Made by a program: the position numbers and the translations under genes. The notes below the pieces were generated by a model, which made no database searches, had not been told where the DNA came from, and worked only from the letters and a program-made list of their open reading frames with translations. A DNA stretch of 64,000 nt from Lentimicrobiaceae bacterium. Lineage in GTDB: Bacteria > Bacteroidota > Bacteroidia > Bacteroidales > JAGONC01. Of this stretch, positions 45,795 to 54,322 are shown piece after piece (position 1 is the stretch's first letter; each line of letters begins with the position of its first letter). The DNA lies in the NCBI GenBank assembly GCA_017993235.1, contig JAGONC010000010.1:1-64000 (forward strand), given 5' to 3'.

Positions 45795-46313
45795 TTAATG
45801 AACAAGCAATACTTCGTTGATGGCCTGGACGAATGTGGGTTTGGGCAGCGCACCGACCGACATCTGGGGTTCTCCGCTTTTAGGCACAAAAAGCACCCTG
45901 GGTATGCTGGTCACATTAAAGACCTGCGCCAGTTCCCTTTCGACCTGGGTATCAATTTTATAAACATATATCTTTCCTTTATATTCAGCTGCCAGCTGAT
46001 CCATGATGGGGGCAACCATCTTGCAAGGTTTGCACCAGTCGGCATAAAAGTCAATGATGCAGGGTTTGTCTCCTTCGTAAACCCACTGATCAGGATTTTT
46101 TTCATAATTCCATACTTTCTTGATAAAAGTGGCCTTGGTCAGGGGAACCACCTTACCTTCCTCTCCTTCAGGCAGATCAGGGGCAGAAGATGCAGTTTGT
46201 ATCTCCTGCTGAGGATCACTGACCGTTGTTGTTGATTGGTTTCCATTGGTATTGCTGCAGCTGATGATCATCAGCCCTGATAACAGCAGGCTTGCGATTG
46301 CGATTTTTTTCAT
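45795..46313 (-). CDS. Thioredoxin-domain lipoprotein
   Basis: 172 residues. Lipoprotein signal with lipobox LMIISC, Cys19 as the modified residue, then a Ser/Thr/Glu-rich linker (20-58). The thioredoxin fold follows with active site DWCKPC (Cys94 and Cys97) and the cis-Pro block TSIPRVLFVPK. The CKPC dipeptide differs from the CGPC of cytosolic thioredoxins and may shift redox potential. It probably reduces or delivers electrons to periplasmic cysteine proteins. It heads an operon with thioredoxin and wbqC-like genes. Confidence 0.85.
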   Translation of the reverse strand: MKKIAIASLLLSGLMIISCSNTNGNQSTTTVSDPQQEIQTASSAPDLPEGEEGKVVPLTKATFIKKVWNYEKNPDQWVYEGDKPCIIDFYADWCKPCKMVAPIMDQLAAEYKGKIYVYKIDTQVERELAQVFNVTSIPRVLFVPKSGEPQMSVGALPKPTFVQAINEVLLVH

Positions 46314-46362
46314 GAATGTTATCCTGTTTTTAAAGTGAGCGTTGGGTTAATCAAATTTCGTG

Positions 46363-46370
46363 CAAAACTA
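46363..46370 (-). promoter_or_regulatory. -7 element for the thioredoxin operon
   Basis: On the minus strand this reads TAGTTTTG (TAnnTTTG), 50 bp before the lipoprotein ATG. No TTG at the usual distance. Confidence 0.45.
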
Positions 46371-46439
46371 ATATAAATTTTTACATATGATCATTTTAGG
46401 ACTATCTATTGAATGTTAAATTTTATAAAATGTTTATGG

Positions 46440-48566
46440 TCAGTAGACTAAGATTTTTTTACCGATGACTTTATCGGTGGTCTGGACAGAAAGAAGATAG
46501 CTTCCGGGTGGCAGTGATGAAATGTCAAGGGAGGTCAGGGAATTTTTATCCGTAAAGGTCCACCGGGATTGATGAACGACCTGGCCGGTGAGGGTTATTA
46601 ATGTCAGGGTCGCGTTGGTTTCAGCAGGAGATTGTAATCTGATATACAATTTTTTACGGGAGGGAACAGGGTAAACTTCCATTTCATCGGTCGCTGGAAT
46701 GAGGTTCGCTCCTGTCACGTTGGTCGAATAGTCTGCTTCCCATCCATCGCCTGTCACATCCGCATTGGTCACAAACATGATCAGCATTTTGTCGCTGGGA
46801 CAGATCACGGGTTCGGGCAGGTCTGATCCTGAAAATGCGCCAAGGATCGTCATCGTGGTGAGGTCGTATATTTTCAGGATATCACCGGATTCTTCCGTGT
46901 CGAAGGAGGTGAAGACCAGCTGGATATTTTCTGCACCCGGAGGGGTTATTTGCCACTGGCAGACCGAATTGTTGCCGTAGTGGAATGCCCCGCTTCCGTC
47001 GCCCACATGCCCTGTATCTTCAGTCAGTGTGGTAATGCCGTTGCACCATATTGGGGTATGGGTCAGGTAGGTACAGGCCCATCCCGGCGCTTCTGACATA
47101 TTGTCAGACATGAAGGTGACCAGCATCTGATTCGACCCGGAGGTGATTGCAGCGGGTAAGGTTGAACCTGAGAAGCTGCCCAGGAGTGGATCGTTTTCGG
47201 TGCTGCCGTCGTACACCTTGACCGTGTCTCCGGGGGCAATCTGGAAAGTGTCGAAATTTAGAACAATGTTGATAACGGAATCTTCCGGGGTTTGCGGATC
47301 AATAAGCCATGAACAGGCAGCATCGGGCGGATAATCATTCAGCGGGCCACTGCCATCGCCAAACGAACCTGCCAGTGCGTGCAGGGTGTCGGGACCACTG
47401 CAGAAAGGTGGATACGTGTTTTGCAGTGTATCGGGGTGGCAATTAATGATCAGCTCCTGTGCATAATTGAAATCGTTACCTCCTGGTGCAAGCTCATCCA
47501 GCAGGAAATAACCATCAAGGTAACCGCTCCATCCCCAGTTCATGTGAAAATATTCACCCTGGTATCCATCCACTACAAAACCGTGTCCGCTGGTGTAGGT
47601 GTAGTCAGCCCACCCTGCATAATAACAGGGCATCGCCCGGTCGAGATGTGCAACCACCAGGCTGTCCCAGTCCATTGAGGTCGAATCCCTGAATACATAC
47701 TGTGTTTCAGGCGAATACCTGAAATAGGTCTTATAGGAGTAGGCGGCTTTGTGGTTCCACATACCCGATGACGATGGCCCATAATCCATATCCACGGAAA
47801 CACCGATATGGAAAAGCAATTCGGCAATGGCCTCGTTCCTGGAGGTTGCGTTGTCAGTCATTGCATTCCAGTCATAGGTCGTATTTTCAAAATCTGCACT
47901 GATCTCACCGTAATCCGGGTGATCATATGCATATGAACCTTCTCCTGCAAGGGGCCAGCGGTAATAATACATCAATTGACCCATGGCTGTGGCAACGCAT
48001 CCCGCCAGACAATGATCATGCGGACCATCCGGATCTTCGGGGCACAGGGCATTGTAAGGATAATCCTGGTTCCAGGTAGATGCAAGCAGGGGCTCCACCT
48101 CACGTCCGCTGAAGATATTCAGCCCATGACCGTCATCCACGGCTAACGCGTCCCATGCTTGCCGGATTTGATCAGCAGGTGGGGTTTGATGACGGATAAG
48201 CCACAGGATCTCCTCCTCGTAGTGCCCTGTCCAGGAACGCAAATTGCACGGCTGGTGATCTTCCTCCCAGTTACCGGAAAGGGAATACCCGATCACCGGC
48301 GGAGCGGATTCCCATGCGGAAACGATCACGTAGCCGGCTGGTTTGAGATTGAAGACATAATAGAGCGCAGTATCATGGACCCTTTTCTGAAATTCATCTT
48401 CGATGGAAATGGACTGGAGCGGGGTATATGCATACCGGTTGACCCGACTGTAAAGGAAATTCCTGGCCACCCTGCCGGCCCTGTCAGCAGGAACCGCCTG
48501 GGAATAAGCAACCTGGATGTTCAGATGGAATAAAATGATCCAAAAGATAAGCAGTTTTTTGCGCAT
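46440..48566 (-). CDS. Secreted C10-family (streptopain-like) cysteine protease with CUB-like domains and T9SS sorting tail
   Basis: 708 residues with a signal peptide (ends NIQVAYSQ). A propeptide (about 23-160) leads to the C10 catalytic domain: the nucleophile Cys190 in LAGCVATAMGQ, His328 in TSGHGFVVDGYQ and MNWGWSGYLDGYF. Two CUB-like domains follow (CSWLIDPQTPEDSVINIVLN and CQWITPPGAENIQLVFTSF-like CQWQITPPGAENIQLVFTSF). The last 75 residues are a type A T9SS sorting domain (MEVYPVPSRKKLYI through PPGSYLLSVQTTDK, ending KKILVY). Likely a surface or secreted protease that supplies peptides. Divergent from hutI. Confidence 0.92.
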   Translation of the reverse strand: MRKKLLIFWIILFHLNIQVAYSQAVPADRAGRVARNFLYSRVNRYAYTPLQSISIEDEFQKRVHDTALYYVFNLKPAGYVIVSAWESAPPVIGYSLSGNWEEDHQPCNLRSWTGHYEEEILWLIRHQTPPADQIRQAWDALAVDDGHGLNIFSGREVEPLLASTWNQDYPYNALCPEDPDGPHDHCLAGCVATAMGQLMYYYRWPLAGEGSYAYDHPDYGEISADFENTTYDWNAMTDNATSRNEAIAELLFHIGVSVDMDYGPSSSGMWNHKAAYSYKTYFRYSPETQYVFRDSTSMDWDSLVVAHLDRAMPCYYAGWADYTYTSGHGFVVDGYQGEYFHMNWGWSGYLDGYFLLDELAPGGNDFNYAQELIINCHPDTLQNTYPPFCSGPDTLHALAGSFGDGSGPLNDYPPDAACSWLIDPQTPEDSVINIVLNFDTFQIAPGDTVKVYDGSTENDPLLGSFSGSTLPAAITSGSNQMLVTFMSDNMSEAPGWACTYLTHTPIWCNGITTLTEDTGHVGDGSGAFHYGNNSVCQWQITPPGAENIQLVFTSFDTEESGDILKIYDLTTMTILGAFSGSDLPEPVICPSDKMLIMFVTNADVTGDGWEADYSTNVTGANLIPATDEMEVYPVPSRKKLYIRLQSPAETNATLTLITLTGQVVHQSRWTFTDKNSLTSLDISSLPPGSYLLSVQTTDKVIGKKILVY

Positions 48567-48671
48567 GATTCAATGGTTAAAAAATCCCTCTAATTTATAA
48601 AAAATCCATAGGTTATGAAGGGATCGTCCACTTGGTGATGTAACTTTTTATGTCATCTCGGTGATTTTTAC

Positions 48672-48679
48672 TAATTTCG
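48672..48679 (+). promoter_or_regulatory. Possible -7 element for hutI
   Basis: TAATTTCG matches TAnnTTTG at all but one position, 33 bp before the chosen ATG. The same variant occurs at 53247. Confidence 0.3.
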
Positions 48680-48704
48680 CCCATGGAAAATTTTGAATGG
48701 GTGT

Positions 48705-50015
48705 ATGGCTAAGATGTTACTTATCAATAATATAAAAGAGCTGATCCAAACAGAGGGTGTACCTCGCCGTAAAGTCAGTGGTGCCGAGATGGCCATCCTT
48801 CCGACTGTCAAAGATGCTTACCTTTTCATCCGGGATGGATTGATCGCTGATTTCGGTCGGATGGAGGATATGCCGTTGTCGCCATTCCATGAGCAATTTT
48901 CGCTTTGCCGGGTGATGGATGCCAGTGGCAGGATGGTACTACCCTGCTGGTGTGATTCACATACGCACCTGGTTTATCCTGCCAGCCGCGAGATGGAATA
49001 TGTTGACAAGATCAGGGGAATGACCTATGAGGAAATCGCAAAAAGAGGAGGGGGAATCCTGAATTCAGCCGAAAAGCTGAAAGCTGCTTCGGAGGAGGAA
49101 CTTCTGCGTGATGCCCTGGGCAGGATACAGGAGATCATCCGCTATGGCACCGGGGCAGTGGAAATCAAAAGTGGCTATGGCCTGACGCTGGAAGGCGAGG
49201 TTAAAATGCTTCGGGTTATTAAAAAGCTGAAGGAGCTGACTCCGTTGACCATCCGGGCTAACTTTCTGGGTGCGCATGCCGTACCCATGGAATTTCGTGC
49301 GAACAGGGAGAAATACGTGGATATTGTGGTGAATGAGATGATCCCCTTCGTGGCGCAGGAGCGGCTGGCTGATTTTGTGGATGTCTTTTGTGACCGGGGT
49401 TTCTTTTCGGTGGAAGATACGGGCAGGATCCTGGCCGCGGCCGTCGCAGCGGGCCTGAAACCCAAGATTCATGCAAACGAGCTGGATTATTCCGGTGGGG
49501 TTCAGATCGGTGTGAAACATGGAGCCCTGTCGGTTGATCATTTGGAACATGTCGGAGAGGAAGAAATTAGCGTATTGCTGGGATCGCAGACCATGCCGAC
49601 CATACTTCCGGGAGCTGCCTTCTTTCTTGGCTTAAATCCGGCTCCTGCCCGCCGGATGATCGATGCCGGGCTGCCGCTGGCTATGGCGAGCGATTACAAT
49701 CCCGGATCATCCCCATCGGGTAACATGCAACTGATGCTATCGCTGGGAAGCATCGTTTATAAGCTTCTCCCTGAAGAGGGTCTTCATGCGGTGACCATCA
49801 ACGGTGCTTATGCCATGGATGTGGCAGATTCACTCGGGAGCATTGCCATCGGGAAAAAAGCCAATGTTTTCATTACGGTTCCTGTGCCCTCGTATTCATA
49901 CCTACCCTATTCCTTTGGGGACAATAAAGTGGAAACCGTGATCCTCAACGGGGAGGTGGTAGAAGTTTTCGGGAGGCGGGAAGCGGGAGGCAAAGGTATG
50001 GGATTTGGATTTTGA
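48705..50015 (+). CDS. hutI: Imidazolonepropionase
   Basis: About 436 residues. The amidohydrolase metal site is visible: WCDSHTHLVYP near the N-terminus, KSGYGLTLEGEVKMLRVI, FLGAHAVP, IHANELDYSGG, LSVDHLEHVGEE and SDYNPGSSPSGNMQLML. It opens the imidazolone ring made from urocanate, giving N-formimino-glutamate in histidine breakdown. The ATG at 48705 is preferred over the TTG at 48693. The last 15 residues (RREAGGKGMGFGF) look like low-complexity extension and merge with an intergenic GGATTTTGG-type repeat. It is followed by ftcD, which takes the next step in the pathway. Confidence 0.93.
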   Translation: MAKMLLINNIKELIQTEGVPRRKVSGAEMAILPTVKDAYLFIRDGLIADFGRMEDMPLSPFHEQFSLCRVMDASGRMVLPCWCDSHTHLVYPASREMEYVDKIRGMTYEEIAKRGGGILNSAEKLKAASEEELLRDALGRIQEIIRYGTGAVEIKSGYGLTLEGEVKMLRVIKKLKELTPLTIRANFLGAHAVPMEFRANREKYVDIVVNEMIPFVAQERLADFVDVFCDRGFFSVEDTGRILAAAVAAGLKPKIHANELDYSGGVQIGVKHGALSVDHLEHVGEEEISVLLGSQTMPTILPGAAFFLGLNPAPARRMIDAGLPLAMASDYNPGSSPSGNMQLMLSLGSIVYKLLPEEGLHAVTINGAYAMDVADSLGSIAIGKKANVFITVPVPSYSYLPYSFGDNKVETVILNGEVVEVFGRREAGGKGMGFGF

Positions 50016-50060
50016 AATTTGTTTGGATTTTGGATCCTGGGATTTGGAATTTATAAATTA
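50016..50060 (+). repeat. Short GGATTTTGG-type low-complexity spacer
   Basis: From about 49999 to 50055 the sequence repeats GGATTTGGATTTTG-like units with small changes. It overlaps the hutI 3' end. Replication slippage may have extended hutI here. Confidence 0.4.
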
Positions 50061-50099
50061 CGTATCGTCAGTTAATAATTCTATTGAACCATCAGATCT

Positions 50100-51803
50100 A
50101 TGAAAGCACTAATCGAATGTGTACCCAATTTCAGTGAGGGCAACGATATGGGGATCATCCGGCAGATCACCGGAGAGATTGAGCGTGTGGAGGGAGTAAG
50201 GTTGTTGGATGTAGATCCGGGGAAAGCGACCAACCGGACCGTTGTCACTTTTGTCGGTGAGCCGGAGGCAGTTCTGGAGGCTGCCTTCCGGGCTGTCAAA
50301 ATGGCATCGGAGGTGATTGACATGCGGGTGCACCGGGGTGAGCATCCCCGTTTTGGCGCCACGGATGTCTGCCCGTTGGTACCAATCCGGGGGATTACCA
50401 TGGACGAAGTGGCTGAGCTTGCCAGGAAGCTGGCGAAACGCATTGGTGACGAACTTGCCATTCCGGTGTATTGCTATGAGAATGCCGCATTTACGGAGGA
50501 ACGCCGCAATCTGGCCAACTGCAGGGCAGGGGAGTATGAGGGACTGGCTGAGAAGCTGAAAAATCCGAAATGGAAGCCCGATTTCGGACCGGTCAGCTTT
50601 ACCGGGAAGGTAGTCCAATCCGGCGCTACAGCGGTGGGAGCCAGGGATTTCCTGGTGGCGTACAATATCAACCTCAATACCACCTCCGTACGCCGCGCCA
50701 ATGCGGTGGCGTATGATATCAGGGAAAAAGGCAGACCCGTGCGGGAAGGTCATCCGATCACCGGTAAGATCAAAAAAGATGAACAGGGACAGGAAGTATA
50801 TATTCCCGGAGCCCTCAAAGCCTGCAAAGCCATCGGCTGGTACATTGAAGAGTACGGCATTGCACAGGTTTCGGTCAACCTGACCAACATCCGGATCACG
50901 CCGGTGCATGTTGCTTTCGAGGAAGCCTGCCGAAGGGCCGAAAAAAGAGGGATGCGGGTGACAGGTTCGGAACTGGTGGGACTGATCCCTCTTCAGGCCG
51001 TGCTTGACGCGGGAAAATATTTCCTGAGAAAACAGAAGCGTTCTGTCGGTGTATCGGAGAAAGAGCTGATCAAAATTGCTGTCAGATCCCTTGGTCTGGA
51101 CGACCTGAAACCTTTCAGGCCGGAGGAAAAGATCATCGAGTATCTCTTGATGGATTCGACGGAGAAGAATCTGATCGACAGATCTCTTCAGGCATTCACC
51201 GAGGAGACAGCTTCTGAGAGCCCGGCGCCGGGCGGAGGATCTGTATCTGCTGCAGTGGGGGCACTGGGAGCAGCCCTGGGAACCATGGTCGCCAACCTTT
51301 CGTCTCACAAGGCCGGCTGGGATGAGCGATGGGAAGAGTTTTCGGGGTGGGCTGAGAAGGGACAACAACTGGTGTCGGAGTTGCTATTCCTGGTCGACGA
51401 AGATACCAGAGCCTTCAACAGGATCATGACTGCATTCGGATTGCCAAAGAAAACGCATGAAGAAGCGGCAATCCGTAAAGAGGCCATCGGGGAAGCATCC
51501 AAGTATGCCATCCGGATTCCCTTCCAGGTTATGCAGCGGGCACTGGATTCGATGGACATGCTGAAAGCCATGGCGGAATCCGGGCTACCGGCTTCCATCT
51601 CGGATGTGGGAGTGGGGGCACTTTGCGCACGCACCGCTGTCATGGGCGCATTCCTGAATGTCAGGATCAATGCTGCCGGACTCAACGACCGCATCTATGC
51701 TGAAAAGATGGTCAGCAGCGGATCCCTTCTCGAACAGAAAGCCCTCGAAATGGAAAGGGAAATCCTTGAAATGGTGTCGGGAAAGATCAACCCGAAAACC
51801 TGA
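50100..51803 (+). CDS. ftcD: Glutamate formimidoyltransferase / formimidotetrahydrofolate cyclodeaminase fusion
   Basis: 567 residues. The N-terminal transferase (1-330) has IECVPNFSEGND, DPGKATNRTVVTF, RGEHPRFGATDVCPLVPI, and NLTNIRITPVHVAFEEACR. The C-terminal cyclodeaminase (about 360-560) has ASESPAPGGGSVSAAVGALG, EDTRAFNRIM and the long helices typical of FTCD. The fusion moves the formimino group from glutamate to tetrahydrofolate, then releases ammonia. With hutI it accounts for two of the histidine breakdown steps; hutH and hutU are not in this window. It is also a folate one-carbon entry point. Confidence 0.93.
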   Translation: MKALIECVPNFSEGNDMGIIRQITGEIERVEGVRLLDVDPGKATNRTVVTFVGEPEAVLEAAFRAVKMASEVIDMRVHRGEHPRFGATDVCPLVPIRGITMDEVAELARKLAKRIGDELAIPVYCYENAAFTEERRNLANCRAGEYEGLAEKLKNPKWKPDFGPVSFTGKVVQSGATAVGARDFLVAYNINLNTTSVRRANAVAYDIREKGRPVREGHPITGKIKKDEQGQEVYIPGALKACKAIGWYIEEYGIAQVSVNLTNIRITPVHVAFEEACRRAEKRGMRVTGSELVGLIPLQAVLDAGKYFLRKQKRSVGVSEKELIKIAVRSLGLDDLKPFRPEEKIIEYLLMDSTEKNLIDRSLQAFTEETASESPAPGGGSVSAAVGALGAALGTMVANLSSHKAGWDERWEEFSGWAEKGQQLVSELLFLVDEDTRAFNRIMTAFGLPKKTHEEAAIRKEAIGEASKYAIRIPFQVMQRALDSMDMLKAMAESGLPASISDVGVGALCARTAVMGAFLNVRINAAGLNDRIYAEKMVSSGSLLEQKALEMEREILEMVSGKINPKT

Positions 51804-51860
51804 GCATCTGCAGACACGGGAATCCACAGACCAGAGAATCCAGAGACCTTATTGCAACAG

Positions 51861-51886
51861 GTCCCCGGAGCTTCGCTCCCAGGGAC
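51861..51886 (+). terminator. Hairpin after ftcD, likely terminator
   Basis: GTCCC and GGAGC arms (51861-51871) pair with GCTCC and GGGAC (51875-51886) around a TTC loop. A short T-run (GGTTTTTAA) follows a few bases later. Confidence 0.45.
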
Positions 51887-51896
51887 AGGGTGGTTT

Positions 51897-53114
51897 TTAA
51901 CGGTAAAGGATCATCACCAGGCTGAAGGTGATGATGAACAGAATAAATCCATACATGAAAATATCATAGGCAATCCGCAGCAATTTGAATTTCTTGGCAA
52001 GAACCTTCCCCTGCGAATACTGATCCATGATCATAATACTGAACGTTTCCTCATCATCCCGCATGATCTCCTTGATCGCTTTTTCATAATCCCGGAAGGC
52101 TGTATTAAAGAAATTACCGAAAAACAGCAGATTGACACGTTTGTTCTGAACATCCTCTTCAGTGAATTCGCCTTTTAACAGGATTGGCCGGGTACTTAAA
52201 ATGGCTGCGACGAGGGAGGCAAGGCAGGATACGATCAGAATCATCACGGGAATGATCAGATTGGGATAATCCTGGTACCTTCTGATAAATAAGGTTATGA
52301 CCACTGAAATGATCAGGGTGTTCATGGTGATCAAAATGTTCGATTTATTGTCAGCAATGGCACTCAGGTTGATCTGCTTGCGGGAAGTGGTCCGGAACAT
52401 GGTGTCAACAGCCCTGCTGTAGATGGGCTTCTGTGCAAGTTCCTTTTTCAGTCTCCTGGTCTCTTTTTTTAATTCTCCAACCAGGCCCGGGTAATCCATT
52501 CCGGTTTGCATGAGATCCTCTTCGGCCTTCCAGATTTTGATTTTCCGGTTGACCTCTTCAATATTTCCCTTTTTCCGTTCAGTCCAGATCTGGTTGGCGT
52601 AGGTCGTAAAATAGGGCTTTTTGAGGAGTTGTACTGATTCCTTCATAAATTCCAGTACGGGCGCACTCTCTTTCCTGAAAATGTTTCTTTCCAGGTGCAA
52701 CAGAATGGTACGTTCAGCAAAATTGGCAAGGGCAAGGTGGTACATATCCGCATCACAGATCACCTGTTCCATCAGGTTTCTGGGTGTCTGTGGAATCCTG
52801 GTTGCATCAATGCATCCGCATATGACCACGATCCTATCGGGATCAAGTTCTTTGCCCGTTAAAAATTTCGTCGCAATTTTTTTACTTTCCTCCTCGTGGT
52901 GGTCATAATCCATCGTATAGCCCGTATCATGGAACCAGGCTGCGATCTCCACCATCTCCATCTCCTCCGGGCTTAAATCCTCATGCTGTCCAATGATTTT
53001 GCTGGCTTCAACCACTTCTTTGGTGTGAGCCAGGTTGTGATAAATGTATTTTTCCGGATCCAGATCTGCAAAAAGATGCAGACAGAATTCTTCGGTTTCT
53101 TTCAGCAGGCTCAA
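51897..53114 (-). CDS. HD-domain phosphohydrolase fused to a Pycsar-effector-like (PycTM) membrane domain
   Basis: 405 residues. The N-terminal HD domain (about 1-180) shows metal ligands His30 (NLAHT), His62-Asp63 (AWFHDTGYTMDYDHHEEES) and Asp121 (VICDADMYHL). A linker (about 180-240) leads to a membrane module: NLSAIADNKSNILITMNTLIISVVITLFI, a second span (IPVMILIVSCLASLVAAIL), a soluble helical part and a final span (YDIFMYGFILFIITFSLVMIL). The ADNKSNILITMN start and the two-plus-one span layout resemble the Pycsar effector domain (PF18967-type). No adjacent nucleotide cyclase is present. The gene is monocistronic and convergent with ftcD. A role in nucleotide signalling at the membrane is inferred, not shown. 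Confidence 0.75.
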   Translation of the reverse strand: MSLLKETEEFCLHLFADLDPEKYIYHNLAHTKEVVEASKIIGQHEDLSPEEMEMVEIAAWFHDTGYTMDYDHHEEESKKIATKFLTGKELDPDRIVVICGCIDATRIPQTPRNLMEQVICDADMYHLALANFAERTILLHLERNIFRKESAPVLEFMKESVQLLKKPYFTTYANQIWTERKKGNIEEVNRKIKIWKAEEDLMQTGMDYPGLVGELKKETRRLKKELAQKPIYSRAVDTMFRTTSRKQINLSAIADNKSNILITMNTLIISVVITLFIRRYQDYPNLIIPVMILIVSCLASLVAAILSTRPILLKGEFTEEDVQNKRVNLLFFGNFFNTAFRDYEKAIKEIMRDDEETFSIMIMDQYSQGKVLAKKFKLLRIAYDIFMYGFILFIITFSLVMILYR

Positions 53115-53246
53115 GGGGCGGTGTGTTAATTGTCGAATGTCGCTTGTCGATTTTTAAGTCGAAATGCAGTGCATTGCAGGAACAATTGTGCAAAATTATA
53201 TAAAAACTGATTATTCAGGCACAGGATATTTTTTACGAAAATTCCG

Positions 53247-53254
53247 TAATTTCG
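53247..53254 (+). promoter_or_regulatory. Possible -7 element for the SdiA-regulated-like lipoprotein
   Basis: TAATTTCG (one mismatch to TAnnTTTG) lies 10 bp before the GTG start at 53265, which would give a nearly leaderless mRNA. Confidence 0.3.
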
Positions 53255-53264
53255 TTCGGGTAAA

Positions 53265-54275
53265 GTGCAAACTTCAAGAGAAATACAGACGAAGGGTACG
53301 GCATTATGGCCGTATGCTGCCATCATAACAGTAATTGCTGTGCTATTGATGGTTGCCTGTAAGAATACTTCCCTGTCAGGAGATCGTGCGAAAAAGGGAG
53401 ATCAGGCTCAGGAAATCAATAGCGCGGGGTACAACAGTTCATCATTGTTCATCTATGATTTATTTTCACCGGATCAAAGGATCATCCTTCCACCCATCCT
53501 TACCGAAATTTCGGGGATATGTACTTACGATTCGGGCCGACTGGCCGGAGTTCAGGATGAACAGGGTCGTGTTTTTATATTTCGTATAAATGACGGAAAA
53601 ATTGAATATACCTATAATTTTGCAGAAGATGGTGATTATGAGGATATTACAATGGCCCATAAATTCATTTATGTCTTAAAAAGCAATGGCGATATTTACC
53701 GGATCGATCCGGGTAAATCGGGAAAGAATGGTATTACGAGGTTCCAGACCCGACTCAGGTCAAGGAATGATTGTGAAGGACTGACTTATGTACCGCACCT
53801 GGATGCCCTCCTGATAGCCTGCAAAGGATCTCCATCCCTCGACAAGCATGATCCTCCCGGGAAGTACAAAGCCATTTACAAATTTTTATTTCAGACAGCC
53901 GACATCGATACGGTTCCCTTTCTGATCATCAACACCGATGAAATTGGATTGGACGAACCAAAGGATTGGTACCAGGGCATTTCGATCAAACTGGCGAATC
54001 AGCTGAGCCAGTATGGAAACATTGCTTTTCAGCCATCCGGCATCGCCTGCCATCCGGTCACACATCACTATTATATCCTTGCCCATGTCGGCAAGGTGAT
54101 CATCGTCGCCAGTCAAACAGGTGAAATTTTACAGATTTTACCCATAGATCCTGCTATCCTTAGGCAACCGGAAGGAATTTGTTTCAGCGACGACGGGACC
54201 CTGTATATCGCCAGTGAGGGTGCCGGTACCGATCCAGTCCTGGCCGTGTTCAGGGCAAAAAAAGATAGTCGGTGA
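53265..54275 (+). CDS. SdiA-regulated-domain-like lipoprotein
   Basis: 336 residues starting at a GTG, the only start that provides the full export signal. The signal ends in a lipobox (VLLMVAC, Cys at about 32). The body is a beta-propeller-like chain with LTEISGICTYDSGRLAGVQDEQGRVFIF, DGDYEDITMAHKFIYVLKSNGDIYRI, NDCEGLTYVPHLDALLIACKG and LRQPEGICFSDDGTLYIASEG. This pattern is that of SdiA-regulated (PF06977) proteins, a calcium-propeller family of unknown function at the cell surface or periplasm. Divergent from the HD-PycTM gene across 150 bp. Confidence 0.75.
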   Translation: MQTSREIQTKGTALWPYAAIITVIAVLLMVACKNTSLSGDRAKKGDQAQEINSAGYNSSSLFIYDLFSPDQRIILPPILTEISGICTYDSGRLAGVQDEQGRVFIFRINDGKIEYTYNFAEDGDYEDITMAHKFIYVLKSNGDIYRIDPGKSGKNGITRFQTRLRSRNDCEGLTYVPHLDALLIACKGSPSLDKHDPPGKYKAIYKFLFQTADIDTVPFLIINTDEIGLDEPKDWYQGISIKLANQLSQYGNIAFQPSGIACHPVTHHYYILAHVGKVIIVASQTGEILQILPIDPAILRQPEGICFSDDGTLYIASEGAGTDPVLAVFRAKKDSR

Positions 54276-54292
54276 CCTGACAGTTTTTTAAC

Positions 54293-54300
54293 TACTTTTG
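54293..54300 (+). promoter_or_regulatory. -7 element for the BNR/VPS10-like gene
   Basis: TACTTTTG matches TAnnTTTG, 22 bp before the ATG at 54323. Confidence 0.5.
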
Positions 54301-54322
54301 CTTTCAGCTCAAGATCATCATT

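Noticed and set aside
41096..46313. Polysaccharide utilization locus around the SusC-like receptor
   Set aside because: No SusD, glycosidase or regulator is adjacent; neighbours are a phosphodiesterase and thioredoxins.
50109..51368. 419-residue open frame antisense to ftcD
   Set aside because: Created by codon bias of the real gene; the sense frame has all FTCD motifs.
51897..53114. Complete Pycsar defence system
   Set aside because: No nucleotide cyclase gene lies within the window; neighbours are housekeeping or surface genes.
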